Position numbers and translations under genes: made by a program. Below the pieces are notes generated by a model, which ran no database searches, was not told where the DNA came from, and worked only from the letters and a program-made list of their open reading frames with translations. DNA of 64,000 nucleotides from Atrichornis clamosus (lineage: Eukaryota > Chordata > Aves > Passeriformes > Menuridae): contig WBMZ01011711.1 of the NCBI GenBank assembly GCA_013400975.1, forward strand, positions 124,001 through 188,000, read 5' to 3'. This document shows positions 39,067 through 51,279 of this stretch, piece by piece; positions within the stretch are counted from its first letter, which is position 1; every line of letters starts with the position of its first letter.

Positions 39067-39425
39067 GGGATGGATGGATGGATGGACGGATGGATGGATG
39101 GACGGATGGATGGATGGACGGATGGATGGATGGACGGATGGATGGATGGACGGATGGATGGATGGACGGATGGATGGATGGACGGATGGATGGATGGACG
39201 GATGGATGGATGGACGGATGGATGGATGGACGGATGGATGGATGGACGGATGGATGGATGGACGGATGGATGGATGGACGGATGGATGGATGGACGGATG
39301 GATGGATGGACGGATGGATGGATGGACGGATGGATGGATGGACGGATGGATGGATGGACGGATGGATGGATGGACGGATGGATGGATGGACGGATGGATG
39401 GATGGACGGATGGATGGATGGATGG
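39067..39425 (+). repeat. 16-bp higher-order tetranucleotide array
   Basis: The unit is GGAC followed by three GGAT (16 bp). The single C falls at 39087 and every 16 bases after it, 21 times, to 39407, with no interruption that I can see; the ends are pure GGAT. Since neither 4 nor 16 is a multiple of three, every frame on both strands is free of stops, producing Met-Asp-Gly-Trp or His-Pro-Ser-Ile chance frames of up to 291 codons. These are not genes. Confidence 0.98.
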
Positions 39426-40371
39426 CTTCCTCTGCTCCCCAGCTCCTGCAGAAGCAGCAGTTTGGGAACTTGCCAGAGCTGTAACCATCAGGTGGAAAGG
39501 GATCGTTGTCCCACAGGGCTGCAGGCTGTGTCTGTGCTCTTCAGCTACTCCAGACGTACTTGTGTACATTGAATATTCCCCTAAGATCTCATTTTCTCAA
39601 ATTATGTCGTTGGCCTGATATGGGGAGATATGTCATTGCTGTGTTTTGTGTTTCACTGAGGTTCCGCTGCCTCGTGGCTGTCATTGCTTTTATTTAGTAA
39701 TTGTGCTGAGATTAAAATAATACAATTCTGGATGTGTTTACAAGCCAGGACAAACTGCCAGCATGCTCCTGAGTATATCCTCTGAGGGGGTTTTTCCTTG
39801 AATGATTTTCAGGACTTTTTTCAAGTGACTCTGAGTGAGGGATGACTGTTGTTCAGCCAATGTGATTGTCCTGCTTGGGAGCTTTATTCTTCCTGGAATG
39901 ATGAGAAATGGGGAACAGTTGACCAGAGCCATCACCTTCCATCAGCTTATTTTTGCATGAACTTTTGGTTGTAAAATATTGGGATTTTTGGGGAGTTTTG
40001 TGGGGTTTTGTAATACAATCACTATGAAATCTGAAATCCCTAATCCCATCAGCTCTTCCACCTTCCTTCTTGTTTCTCTATTTTTTTTCGTGCCCCTTTT
40101 ATTCAAATCAATAAGCAGGGGAAGTCAGGCATATTTAGCAGCAACATTTTTACTTATTGTGTTGAATGTTCCATAAATACTATAATTTGAAGGCACATGC
40201 AAAGTGGATTCTTGCTCAGATTAAATAATGTCACATTAGCAGAGGAGCACTTCAGTCTATGTTCTATTTTTTGGTGAAACTGAGTTACCCTTCAATTCTC
40301 TGTAACACAAATACCAATTAGCCAGGTAGGACACACTTTTATTTTCTCCCTTGGGAAGGCTTGAGCTGACA

Positions 40372-40385
40372 GTTGCCATAGCAAC
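40372..40385. promoter_or_regulatory. RFX X-box motif, near-palindromic
   Basis: The sequence GTTGCCATAGCAAC is a full match to the X-box pattern (GTTGCC, two bases, RGYAAC) bound by winged-helix RFX factors. It sits in non-repetitive, AT-rich intronic DNA. About 85 bases upstream are separated half-sites GTTACC (40283) and GTAAC (40302). Occupancy and function are unknown; only the motif is seen. Confidence 0.6.
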
Positions 40386-41218
40386 TCTACATATGTGGAT
40401 TTGGGAGTTATGAGGAATTTAATGCAACATTTGTTGGAGTTTTACACTGTTGGATGGTGGAGAAAATCAGGCCTTGAGGCTCAGGGGAATGTGACTGAAT
40501 CTGCCATGATTTGGGGCTCCCACATGGACATCGGGGATTGCAGCTTTTGTTTAAAGAAGGATTCTAATAACTGCAGTTTCTCTCATTGCTGCACTTGCAC
40601 TTCACCCATCACTCCATTATCATTGGGATCTGCATGTTCAGATGCTGAAATTCCTGATTTTATCCAGCTTCAGTTGTATCCCTGAGAATTCAAGGACCTG
40701 ACATTAGAGTTGTCCTGGGTCAAGCTTGAACTGAAGAGCAGCTTCACCTCATTTCAGCTCAGACCCTCCAGGCTGGAGCCATGGGGTCTGGAGAGCCTCC
40801 AAGCACAGAGTATTCAATAAAATCCACTTTTGTGGAGTACTGGAGTTCTGCATTTTAATTGAGGAGAAATTAGGTGTTCTTTGAAATTGAGAAGTGAAAT
40901 AATCAGTGGAATTTTTGGAAGGCTGATAACCTTTATTACAGAAATGATCCTGGTGCCTAGGTTTTTATCAGGTTATATAACAACACAACTGAAAAGTGTA
41001 TAAAAACCCTTGTGAAAACCTTTCAGTGTCTATAGAGTTTCAATTCTAATTTCTGTAGAACTAATCAAAAATTTTAAGCACAGCTTCTCAGGAAAGTTCT
41101 CAGTGAGATTTCTTTTACTGCCTTCTTCATTCATTTGGTCTTCCAAATGCAAAGGGATGCTGTTAGCAGTCAGAAAGCAGACAAATTAAAAGGCTTTTCA
41201 GGTGTCACTGCTGCTAAT

Positions 41219-41284
41219 GATTGAACCCTGAAATAGGAACTCAGTGTTTCTGATTGAACCCTGAAATAGCAACTCAGCGTTTCT
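41219..41284 (+). repeat. 33-bp tandem duplication
   Basis: Two adjacent 33-bp copies (41219-41251 and 41252-41284) beginning 'gattgaaccctgaaatag' and differing at two bases. It appears to be a recent direct duplication. No function is suggested. Confidence 0.93.
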
Positions 41285-41492
41285 GTTTGACGTGACAGGG
41301 AGGGCCTGGGGCTCACAGGGGGCAAAGGCAAACAGGGTGGGGTGGTTGGTGTGAACAGGGGCTGAGATGGATCCTGGGGGGCCCTGGTCCTGCCTGGGGC
41401 TGGTGAGGGTTGGCTGCTGGCCCTGGGGACACGGGGGGCTGTGCCTGGGGCTGTGCCTGCTCCTGCAGAGCTGCAGCGTGGCTGTCCTGGGG

Positions 41493-41600
41493 CTGGGGAC
41501 ACGGGCTGGGCTGGGGACACTGGGTGGACTGGGGACAGTGGCTGGACTGGGGACACTGGCTGGCCTGGGGACAGTGGCTGGACTGGGGACACTGCCCAGC
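41493..41600 (+). repeat. 18-bp tandem array, six units
   Basis: Six 18-bp units starting ctggggacac or ctggggacag (41493, 41511, 41529, 41547, 41565, 41583). Inner units alternate between CAC and CAG at the same position, suggesting a 36-bp higher-order unit. Its core (ggggaca) resembles the 9-bp array at 37329. Confidence 0.93.
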
Positions 41601-42542
41601 TCCGGGATCCGGGAGAGCGAGAGGGAACACAGCCCTGGGCTGTGGCTGGCTTTGGTTTGGGTTGTGGTTGTGCAGGATGTGCCTGAGGGGAAGACTGGGC
41701 AATCCCAACCGGGCAGAAGGAATTCACGCCGGATTTGGCCAGGCTGTGGGGGGTGACCGTGTCCAGAGCCACGCAGAGCCAGGTGAGGGGGAGGCTGCAG
41801 GACCCCTGAAATGCAGGTCTGTGTTGTCTCTCTTGTCAAGGCAGGGAACACGTGCACACTCTGAGTGAAATAAGGGCTGATTGGAGTAATTGGATCCTCC
41901 TCAGAAGACCATAAATTAATGGTGATTATGATTCTTGAAAGAACAGAAGCAGAAGGTACACGTAACGTTGATCTGGTTTATCACATTTGCTGCATTGTAA
42001 TGCTCCTTTAATGTTAATATGTACTTTTGTAGTAAAATCTAATTGCAAACACTGAGCAGGCAGAGCCCAAGGCCACAATCGTGTTCCACATAATTACCTG
42101 AGAGGGGGGGCTCATCCCAACCAGCCACCAGCAGAGGCAGGTGGAAGCAGCACAGTTCTGCTCACACGGCAATTCCTGACAGGCAGGCAGAGGGGAGAGC
42201 TAAAAGATAATTAACAATCAATTCATTTGGTGAAAGTTTCAATTATTGGAGCAGGCCCCTGCACAATGGAGCAGTAATGCTGCACTGAGTTTGTGTCTGT
42301 GCCCCAGGGGACAGGGGCCCATTTGAGCAGAAGTGGCTTGGTTCATGTCCCCACGGTGGCTCTGTCACCCAGGGACCCTTTGAAGCCTCTGAGTGGCTGC
42401 TTTGATGTCTGATGTGGGGGATCTCTTTGCTGTGATAATTCCAGCCTTTTCCATTCCCAGCTGTGCTGAGGAGACAGAAAAAATTACTTGGAAGATGGGA
42501 AAATAAATGGAACCCAAAAAGGAGAGGGCATTATAGAGGTGA

Positions 42543-42815
42543 AAATCACAGAATCCCAGAACATCTTGAGGTGGAAGGGACCCACAGGGATCACCCAGTC
42601 CAGCCCCTGGCCCTTCCCAGACCCCCCAACAATCCCACCCTGTGCATCCCTGGGAGCGTTGTCCAAATGCTCCTGGAGCTCTGGCAGCCTTGGGGCCGTG
42701 CCCATTCCCAGGGGATCTGGTCAGTGCCCAGCACCCTCTGGGGGAAGAACCTGTCCCTGATGTCCAACCTGACTCTCCCTCCGTGGCACTGGTGCAGCAC
42801 CAGGAGCTGGAACAG
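42543..42815 (-). repeat. CR1 LINE 3' end (antisense), different subfamily
   Basis: A CR1 copy of another subfamily, marked by 'ggtggaagggacccacaggg', 'atcccaccctgtgcatccc', 'gagcgttgtccaaatgctcc' and 'ggggaagaacctgtccctga'. Antisense to the gene. No coding potential. Confidence 0.88.
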
Positions 42816-44798
42816 CTCCTCCTCCTCCGCCTTCTGTATTTCCATTTGGACCAGTTAACCCCCAGTCTGGACAATCTCCAGTTTACTGGAACAGCAGATT
42901 TAGGAATATTTTTGGTGCTTTTTCGCCTGTGAGCCCAGCTGTGGCAGAGGCACTTGCCCATAGCCCTCAGGGCCACCACCTCTGTGCAGGCCACAGCTGC
43001 CCCTGTCCTGTGCACACACACAGGCACTGAGCTGATTCCACAAAAGGAAAAGTGGGGAAAGAAAGGTATCTTTTTTCCCCTGGAATTTCTAGTGCATACT
43101 AAACTGCCTCTGGCTAAAAAGCAACACAATTTTTCAAGGAAAAAACGTGTAGGTGTTTAATGCATAGTGTTGACATGTACTTTTTTTGTTCCTCTTTATT
43201 GTTTTTAGAAAATGTAGAATTGCCAGGGGGGTTTTACATCTGAAAAGCCACCTCTGCACGGGCCCCTGGCAGCCCTATCAGCAGTTTTTGTCTGCAGCAC
43301 AAACTGACAGCCCCTCGCCGGGAAATAATTGCGGCTGCGTGGAGTCCAGAGCAGTAATTGCTGTGTTGATGAAACTTTTCTCTGTGCTTGCGCTGCGATA
43401 CCTCTGAGTGTCAAACTCACTGCAGCTGACAGCATCTTCTCCCCAGCAGAGCTCCTGCATCCCCCCCGCCGCGGGGCTGGGGGGCTCTGCCGGGTTGCTG
43501 CTCCTGAGGCAGCAAAGGGACAATCTCAGCCTTGCAAAGCCCTGCTTTGGGCTTAGCGCTGAGCAGGGCTGGGCCCCAGGCAGCTGCGTGTAGGAGCAGG
43601 GGGTGACTGCGCCATTACCGAACAGCGCCTCAAAGTCAGTTCATTAGGAACTCATCATAAAGTGATTTGCTCCAGACAGGGCAGGGTAAGGCTGTTTGAA
43701 TGTCTGTGCAGGTAGCTTCCATTTGTGATCGTGTATTTTCACAGGAATCACGAAACCATCCTCGGGAGTGTTCCGAACAAGTGTGAATGTGGCACTTGAG
43801 GACGTGCTTTAGAGGTGAACGTGGTGGTGGTGCTGGGATGATGATTAGACTTGATGACTTTCAAGGTGATTCTGTGGTTTTAATGAATATTTTGGATGTC
43901 CTGTGTATGCAAGGTTTAAGATAAATACGTCAGAGATGATGTGGTTTCCCAGAGGAACTGATACATTCCTGCAACCCTGATTCTCTTCCAGTGTGCATTT
44001 TTGAGGAGAGGCCCATTTCAGGGATTCAGGTGGGATATCCTGGGTGGCACTGGAAGGCCATTCTCTGTGCCAGTCTCTGTAGGACTGTCCTGTGCGGGGT
44101 CTGGGGGATAGAGTTCGGTGTGAATTTGGCTGCAGAAAGCCTCAGTTCCCGTTTGTGCTGCTTTGCTTGAAGCAGAGTTAATCACCTTCCCAGAGCACCC
44201 CTGCAGCTCGTGGCGCTGGGAGCTGGAGACACGTTTGTGAGAGCAGAGCACAGCCAGGCTCTGAGCCCCCCGGGGACTGCAGACACGTAATAATGGTATT
44301 TGGAGTCAGAAGGAATGGCTGCTGATCTCAGCTCACCCAGGAACAAAAGCTAACCCATGAAGGGTTTATTCAATACAATGTGAGTTATGCAGGTGTTGCT
44401 CAATTTTCTTGCTGAACTTGGGTGCTGGAGTCAGGGTTTGGTTTGATCAAGGCTTTCAGCACAAAGCGTTGGTCCTCAGGCACTTCTGTCTTCGCCTGGG
44501 AGCGGGTTATGAAAGCGGCCTGCAAAGGGCCCCAGATGAAGCGGCCTGGTGCAGGAGGAGCATCCTTCATCCCCTGTCCTCTGGGCCCGCAGCTGGAGTG
44601 GAGATTTTCTTCTGTTTGTTTTAGAATAAACAGGAACGAAATGGGAGGAGCAAAGGAAACTGCCAGGAGAGAAGCAGGAGGGGTCAGGTGAAGTTTTGCT
44701 TGGAGGGAGCTTGTGGGATGGGTGTGACAGTGACTTCCCACGGGCAGTGCCATGGCACCATCCTGCTCCAAAGCACATCCAGCTTTGGAGTCAGCCAT

Positions 44799-44880
44799 TC
44801 ATAGAATCACGGAGTGGTTTGATCCAGTCCCACCCCCTGCCATGGGCAGGGACACCTTCCACTATCCCAGAGCTGCTCTG
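44799..44880 (-). repeat. CR1 3' fragment (antisense), short
   Basis: Short CR1 tail: 'catagaatcacggagtggtt', an internal deletion, then 'cccctgccatgggcaggga' and 'caccttccactatcccag'. Sequence after 44880 no longer matches. Confidence 0.85.
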
Positions 44881-46959
44881 CAAAGAGCATTTCCAGTCCA
44901 GCAAGGCCAATTTAATGCAAAGCAAAAAGTAGGTTTCCCTATAGGTAAGAGATGGACACAAAAGTACTGACTTGAAGGATTCATTTGTTGTTTTAAATGG
45001 TTTAAGCAGGCATGTAATAATAATAAAAGCAGAAACCATCATACTCAGTCATAGAAATTGCCTCGTGTTTTGTCTTTGAGGCATAAGCTTAGCAGAAGGT
45101 TAAAGAGAAACAACAATGAATTCTTGTAGACTGAAGCAAAAAATTTGCGTCCCAACTGTACCATGTCAAAAGTGATTTGGGGCATGTTTATATTTCTGCA
45201 TTTTGAAATAACAGCTTTTTCAAATCTGTGTTTTTTTCATCCAAGAGAATTGAGAAGAGCAGCGGTGAGGATCCTTCCCTGCAGAGCTGGGGGTGCTGCA
45301 CCCATCGTGCTGTGCCAGAACCCCGGGGGTGTCAGTGCTGGGGCAGGGCCACGGCCACCGGGGACGTGTCCTGGGGTCCCTGCAGGTCACCCCACACCGT
45401 TTGACCTGGCTGGGGAGGGAGGAGGGCTCCCTGTCCTCGGGTGCCAGCCGGGGCCCTGTGCCCCCGGCAGCTGCAGAGACCTGTGGTGGTGTTGGCACAG
45501 CACACAGGGGCTGGGGGCTGCTGTCAGGGGATCGATGCCTTGTGACCAGTGAAAAGGCTCCCAAAGGGAAGTTCAGTGCGTGAGTGCCACGAGAGGAGCT
45601 GCTCTGATAAAGGGGAGAGGAGGCAGATGGGAAGAGAACAGGGAACCTGGGGAAGAGGTCAGAGCAAGGCTGTGTTTTTACTGGGTTTCCCCAGTAGAGA
45701 AGGGGTCTCGGTGGGGCACTGCTGCGCTTGCCGTGGCTGGTGTGAAAGAAAACCAAGGAGGGCCTTTTCCTTCAGGAATTCGGTGGTTTGGCATCGTTTC
45801 CATGTTTAACTCTGCTGCTGGTGAGGTGCCCGGCTCTGCGTTGTCTCCGCAGCAGCAAATAAAAGATGTGTGGTTTCCATCCCCGAACGGAGCGGTGGGG
45901 CCGGCAGGGGCTGGGCAGCACCTGGACGTGCACCCAGCGCGGGTTTCAGCCGACAGCTGCCCTACCTGGGTGCTTCCCAGCCGCGTTCCTGCTGCCGGCT
46001 CAGCCCAGTGGGCAGCAGGGCCCTGCTGACCTCGGTAATTGCCAGACCTCTCGGAAGGGCTTTTCAGCTTTAGCACCTGCCCACTAATGATGTCAGGGTT
46101 TCACCGAGAGATGATTCAGTCTGTGTTGGCATTTGGCCTCTGGATGGCTCAGGTGTCTGTGGGTGACCAAACCCAGGTGGGGAATGAGGTGAGACTGGGT
46201 ACAGAGAAGGGGCTGCTCACTCAGCAGTAACAGCTTTTCTTGCACTGTTAACTGCTCATTAAACAGCATCCATTCAGCCCTTAACTGCGTCTGCCACAGC
46301 AGGGAAAGCTGAGGTTTAACCCTGCCCGTGCCCTCGAGTCTCATGGTTTCACCAGTGTAAAATAATGTGTGTATTGTAAATTGAATAACTCGAGTGTTCA
46401 CAAGATGTGCGTTGGCCTTACCTCTAGAGACACTTATTTAAGAGAGTGCAGAGGGAGTAGGAGGACAAAACATGTGATGAACAATATGCTATCATCTTCC
46501 TCTTGTTCCCTCTGATTTACATTTCCAGCATCAGAGCAGCCTGTAATGTTTAATGGAGATAATTAAATATAATTTGGAGACAAGATAGCTCTTTTTAGTA
46601 GTGGAACAGATCCTGCTTAACAACTGAACTAGCAGCAGTATTTCACCAGTGAGTTGAGGAGGAGGTGCGTGGAAAGTTCAGCACAGAACTGTTAGGTGAT
46701 GGTCAGTAAAAGCAGTGGAAATCAATTAGTTTAGCCAAGGTGCTTAAACGTGATTACAGCTGAAAAAAGTCTTGTGAAGACTGGTATTAGGGAGTAGTTA
46801 AGATTTATTCTGGTGCCTTAATTGGAGGACCAAGGAAGTCAAGTGATTTGATTCTCCAGAACTTCAAAATCAATGTTGTTTTAGCAGGCTTTATTGACTG
46901 GAAGATGAAATCTGATAATGACTGAAGATAAGAAAGGAAGGTCAGGGCCTCTAAATCTG

Positions 46960-47340
46960 CCTGTTGGTAACGGCTGCCCTGAGCCCTGGCCCTGGCTTTA
47001 GCCTGCCTTGGGCCCGAGCAAGGATTTCCTGGGCAGAACCCAGCCCCTCCTCGGGCCGAGTGCCCCGGCGGTGTCTGCGGAGCTCGGGGCTGGCCGAGCC
47101 CAGCCTGTGGCCCCGGCTCGGGGAGATGCTGCCTAAGACAACGTTGACTGGAGTCACTCCCGCTTGGGAGCAGCGCTGGCTGCATCCGCTGCCGTCACAC
47201 AGCACAGCTGCTCCTCTGGGTGCTCCCCGTCCCCGGGCCGGCGCTGACAGGAGGTAGAGTTTGTCACAAATTCGGCTTTGTGTTCGCGAGCTTCCTGTGG
47301 CTTCCTCATGCGGGGATAGGGGAGCCCCGAGCTGCTCCAC
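46960..47340. other. GC- and CpG-rich intronic patch
   Basis: A patch with dense CpG (about 18 CpG in 47030-47250 by eye), in contrast to CpG-poor neighbours. No conserved coding frame, TATA box or splice signal is convincing. It could be a small intragenic CpG island or simply a GC-rich decayed sequence. Confidence 0.35.
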
Positions 47341-48154
47341 ATCTCGTCCTTTCTGTGTAGCGGGGGGCAGCAGAAAACTCCAATTTCAGAGCAGCTGATG
47401 TGCAGCTCTGAGGGCAGCAATAAACAGGCTCTGGGGTTTTATCCTGTTAAAGCATATTGAATAAGTTACAGGTGCAGAGTGGGGTCTGTGGGTCGTGTGC
47501 TTTTGTCAGGCCGTGGATGAGGTCAACATGTGAACTGATTTTGGTTTAAAACTCGGGGTTTTTCTCCCCCTGTAATATTCCTGATTGCTTTCAGTTTGAG
47601 TACCCCAAATGAAACTGCCGATAAGGAGCTCTGAATAATTCAGAGTGAATTGCAGTGTTATCTCTGAGGTATGACTGACGTGTGGGAGGTAATTCCAGAG
47701 TTAACTTGGAGCTGCTGGTGAGGAACTGAGAGCTGTGGTGGGATGATGCAGGACATGGGATCACTTCGTTAGACCCGTGCTGGAAAACGGGTTGGATATT
47801 GCTGAGAATTGTCACTGCAGCACCTCATTTGAGATGGAGATTTGGGTTATTCGTACAACAAAAAAGGCAGTGTTTGATAATTAAGAGCGAAGCTCTTCCC
47901 TGATGCTCTGGATTAGCATTGATGCACACGGGTGCCTCCAAAAGAAACGGGGGATCGTGGAACCACTGGAATTTGGCAGGTTCTAAAATGATAGACTTTT
48001 TGTAATTAAATCTCATTTAAATGAGCACCTAAATCATCTTATATTGTGGGATTACCCATTCCCAGTTCAGCATAACAATCAGCACCCATCTGCGAGTCAC
48101 AGAACCCGAGGGATGCGGGACCCCGGCGGGGCAGGAATTGGGATGCGCTGGGCA

Positions 48155-48168
48155 GTTGCCATGGCAAC
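48155..48168. promoter_or_regulatory. RFX X-box motif, perfect 14-bp palindrome
   Basis: GTTGCCATGGCAAC is the ideal palindromic RFX-binding X-box. It lies within a CpG-richer patch (about 48100-48420) that is flanked on the 3' side by TTAATTAAATTC. Such sites are typical of promoters and enhancers of ciliary and neuronal genes (established for the RFX family). Whether this one is active in GRM7 is not shown by the sequence. Confidence 0.65.
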
Positions 48169-48892
48169 GGCGTGTTCTAATTGTGATCCATCGGTAGCAA
48201 GGCGAATTGGCTGGCTCGAGTCACTGAGTTAATTAAATTCAGACTTGCACGGCTCCGAAGGAATAACAGAGAAAATTAACACGTCCTGGTGCCCCCCGCA
48301 ACACGGGAAGGGCTGCTCCGAAATAATCCCGGGCGTTTCTGTGTTCCCGGTGTGTCCCTGCCGCCGGCTGTGTCCCGCGGGATGGGGGAGCTGAGGGGGG
48401 TGCGGGGTCCGGGGAGCCTGTTCGGAGCAGGGCAGCGCTGGGTGTGGGAAGGGTGACGGGAATGGGCAGGGGAGAGGGGCTGCGGTGGAAGGGGCTCACA
48501 AACCGCGCTGTGCTCACCCATCAGAAGGGGCTGTGCAGGAAGGGGGGAGCTGCTGTTTGCCGGCAGAATCCAAGGGATGCAGCTGGGAGTGAACTTTTGG
48601 GTTCGTGGTTCTGCAGGGGCATTTGAGCTGCTGTCAGCAGCCGTGTGTGGGTCCGGCCTGTGTGGGGCTTGGTCTGCTGCCCCCACGTCTGCAATCCTGG
48701 GTTTTGATTGTTTTGAGGTTTAATTTTTTTTTTCTTTAATACAAGGAATTATTTTCCTTGTGCTGGGGTTAAACTCCTGATGATGGCTGGTCAAGAACAA
48801 AAGCTTTGCTGCCTTATCTATGAATCTTCCATTCTTTTAAGCTCTACCACACTCCCTGTACATTTTCACCCTTTAGAAGATGAAATAATTTT

Positions 48893-49048
48893 CACAGAAT
48901 GGTTTGAGTTGGAAGGGACCTTAAAGCCCACCCAGTGCCACCCCTGCGCTGGGCAGGGACACCTTTCACTATCCCAGGGTGCCCCAAGCCCCGTCCAGCC
49001 TGGCCTTGGACACTTCCAGGGATGGGGCAGCCAGAGCTACTCTGAACA
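48893..49048 (-). repeat. CR1 LINE 3' end (antisense)
   Basis: Antisense CR1 tail from 'cacagaatggtttgagttgg' through 'gggacacctttcactatccc' to 'gatggggcagccagagctac'. It ends where an AT-rich 'aataaatagatgaataaatg' run begins. Confidence 0.92.
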
Positions 49049-49817
49049 TGCTAATAAATAGATGAATAAATGAGTAAATAGCCCAGTTCAGGTGACTGGA
49101 ATTGCTGACTGCTCTGGGTCCTCACATGCAGCCTTTAGTCCCCAGACACGCTCCCCCTGCGTGCTCACCCTGGCTCTGTTCCCAGCACTGGGGTGACGAG
49201 GGACAGGTCCAGCCATACCCAGTTTGTTTCCAAGTAGCCAAAGCAATATGTAAATGCTCTGGTTTAAATAACAATTACATTATAATGTCAAAAGTCAGTG
49301 AAAAACTGGCTTGCTTCATATATGTCTATTTGTCAGTGCTTTTTATTGCCAGTGTTGTACTCTGAAGGTCTTTAAAGAGAAGTAATAAGTGTTGGATTAT
49401 CCTTTTCCTTTCCCTCTCCTTCACTGACACCAGCTTGCACTTTAAACTCCCCTGCAGGTCTCCGCGCAGAATTAGATCTCACTTTGTATGCAAATGTATG
49501 AAGTACATTCTCAGTCTAGGCCTGGGTCAGACTTCACTGACACTGGAAGATTCCAGCTGATTTTAGGGATTTGTAGCAGGGCCCCAGCGATGGGGGAAGC
49601 AGGTGACCCCCGGCAGGGCTGGGGCCACTGGTCCCTGCTTGGGTGTGCTGGGTGGGCAGGGGGTGTTTGGGATTGGTTTGAGGGTGTGCGCACCGGTTGA
49701 GCTGGGAATACACTGGGCAGGAATTGCAGTGGGCTCCCTCAGCATTAAGGGCCGTGCTGGAGTCCCCATCCCTGGACGTGGCACTCGGTGCCCTGGGCTG
49801 GGTGACAGGGTGGGGGT

Positions 49818-49880
49818 CAGCCAGAGGCTGGGCTCCGTGATCTTGGAGGCCTTTTCCAGCCTCGGTGACCCTGGGATTCA
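49818..49880 (+). repeat. CR1-like 3' tip (sense), alternative subfamily
   Basis: The segment 'gtgatcttggaggcctttt' followed by 'ccagcctcggtgaccctgg' and 'gattc' resembles the 3' terminus of a CR1 subfamily other than the common one here. The match is short, so the call is tentative. Confidence 0.5.
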
Positions 49881-50489
49881 GAGCCCACGTGGCAGGGCTG
49901 GATGGAGGCCTCCTTCCCAGACAGCCAGGTGGAGTCTGCGGGAGCAGGGGAAGGGGGGACAGAAGGAGTGTGTGCCTGAAAGAAATGCTCCAGAAGTGAA
50001 TACCCTGCAGCTGGCCATCGTGGCTTTAGTTCCCATTTCCGTGCCCATCCGTGTGTTTACTTATGCACACCTCACCTTGCCCTGCCTGTTTATAATCAGT
50101 ACCTTCCACTGAGACTCCTCTTGCTCGTTCCTCCATCTCATGCAAATGGAAGTGTCTTAAAATCTTTGACCTGAGTTTATTTTCTGTTCTAGAATACTTT
50201 AATAATTTAAGAGCAATTGTGAGAGAGCTTTGCCTTGTGTTCACTTAGCAGCTGTTTGGTAAGGAAGAAGTGTGTCTGGGAAGGCTGGCCCCATCCTTAC
50301 GAGCAATATTTGATCCTGGGAAATTTTCTGGGAAGTTCAGGGCCTCCTCATGACTTTCTGCTGTGCTGGCTTCCCACTGGATGGCCGCGGTTGGTCTGAT
50401 GGAATGCTCTGGAACTCTGCCACAGCTTCTCTCTTAAAAGTGAGGATAGGAGATGGTGATTCGGGTATTTGTAGATATTGGTGATTGCA

Positions 50490-50528
50490 GGGCTTGGAGC
50501 AACCTAGTCTAGTGGGAGGTGGCCCTGG
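50490..50528 (+). repeat. CR1 fragment (sense), very short
   Basis: About 40 bp, 'ggcttggagcaacctagtct' then 'agtgggaggtggccctgg', from the CR1 3' region. The surrounding sequence does not continue the match. Confidence 0.65.
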
Positions 50529-51279
50529 GGACATCGTGTGGCCCTGTCCATCCCACTGCCACCTCCCAGCACTGGGCAGTGCACACCAGCCTGCACGGAC
50601 ACAGCCCTGGGGTCTGGCTTTATTTTCCTCCAAATCCCAAACTGAGGATTGCAGGGTTGGTTTTTTTCTTCTCTTATATTGAATTATTCAATAGTTGAAG
50701 TGAGTAAAATTAAAGATTTTTAGACTGGTGACGTTTGGAATATAAGAAGGATAGCAAAATCTGTTTCATTTGAACTCTAATCTCTGGTCATGTATAAAAT
50801 GAATAAAATGCAGTAAGTGTGGAGAAATATGATTTACAACAGCAGCTGAAGTCTGGCTCTGAATACCCTAAAATGCCAAGATTGTGTGTCAGTCAATTTA
50901 GCAGTGCAGAGGCGAGGGGGAGCAAGGAAATGAAGGCTTTCTCTTTTTTCCTTTGCTTTTTTTTTTTGTTTTTTGGAAGAAGTGACAGATGAAGAATTAT
51001 TTCTAGCTCGAAAAAGCCAAGTGCTCAGCCCAAGAGAGAGGGAAAAGCCATTATTTTAATAATAGAAGTTGGGGATGCACATTACTTCTGCTGCACTTTG
51101 TGTTTGTCTCTTTTAGTGATGTGTAACTTATTTTAGAGCTATTATAACAAACAGGAATGCCAAGCGAGAGATGGCAGACAGTTCTGAGGATTGATAATGG
51201 GATTTCTGGAGCTATTCCCTTCTGGCTGTGCCTGAAATACAGCCAGGCCCTGCTGTGACTGAGGTTTGTGAGCCCCTGA

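Noticed and set aside
38697..39572. Open frames of up to 291 codons on + and 209 codons on - strand
   Set aside because: They are created by the stop-free GGAT/GGAC array; the flanking parts show no family resemblance.
39067..41600. Regularly spaced repeats that superficially suggest a CRISPR array
   Set aside because: There are no unique spacers between repeats and the context is a vertebrate intron.
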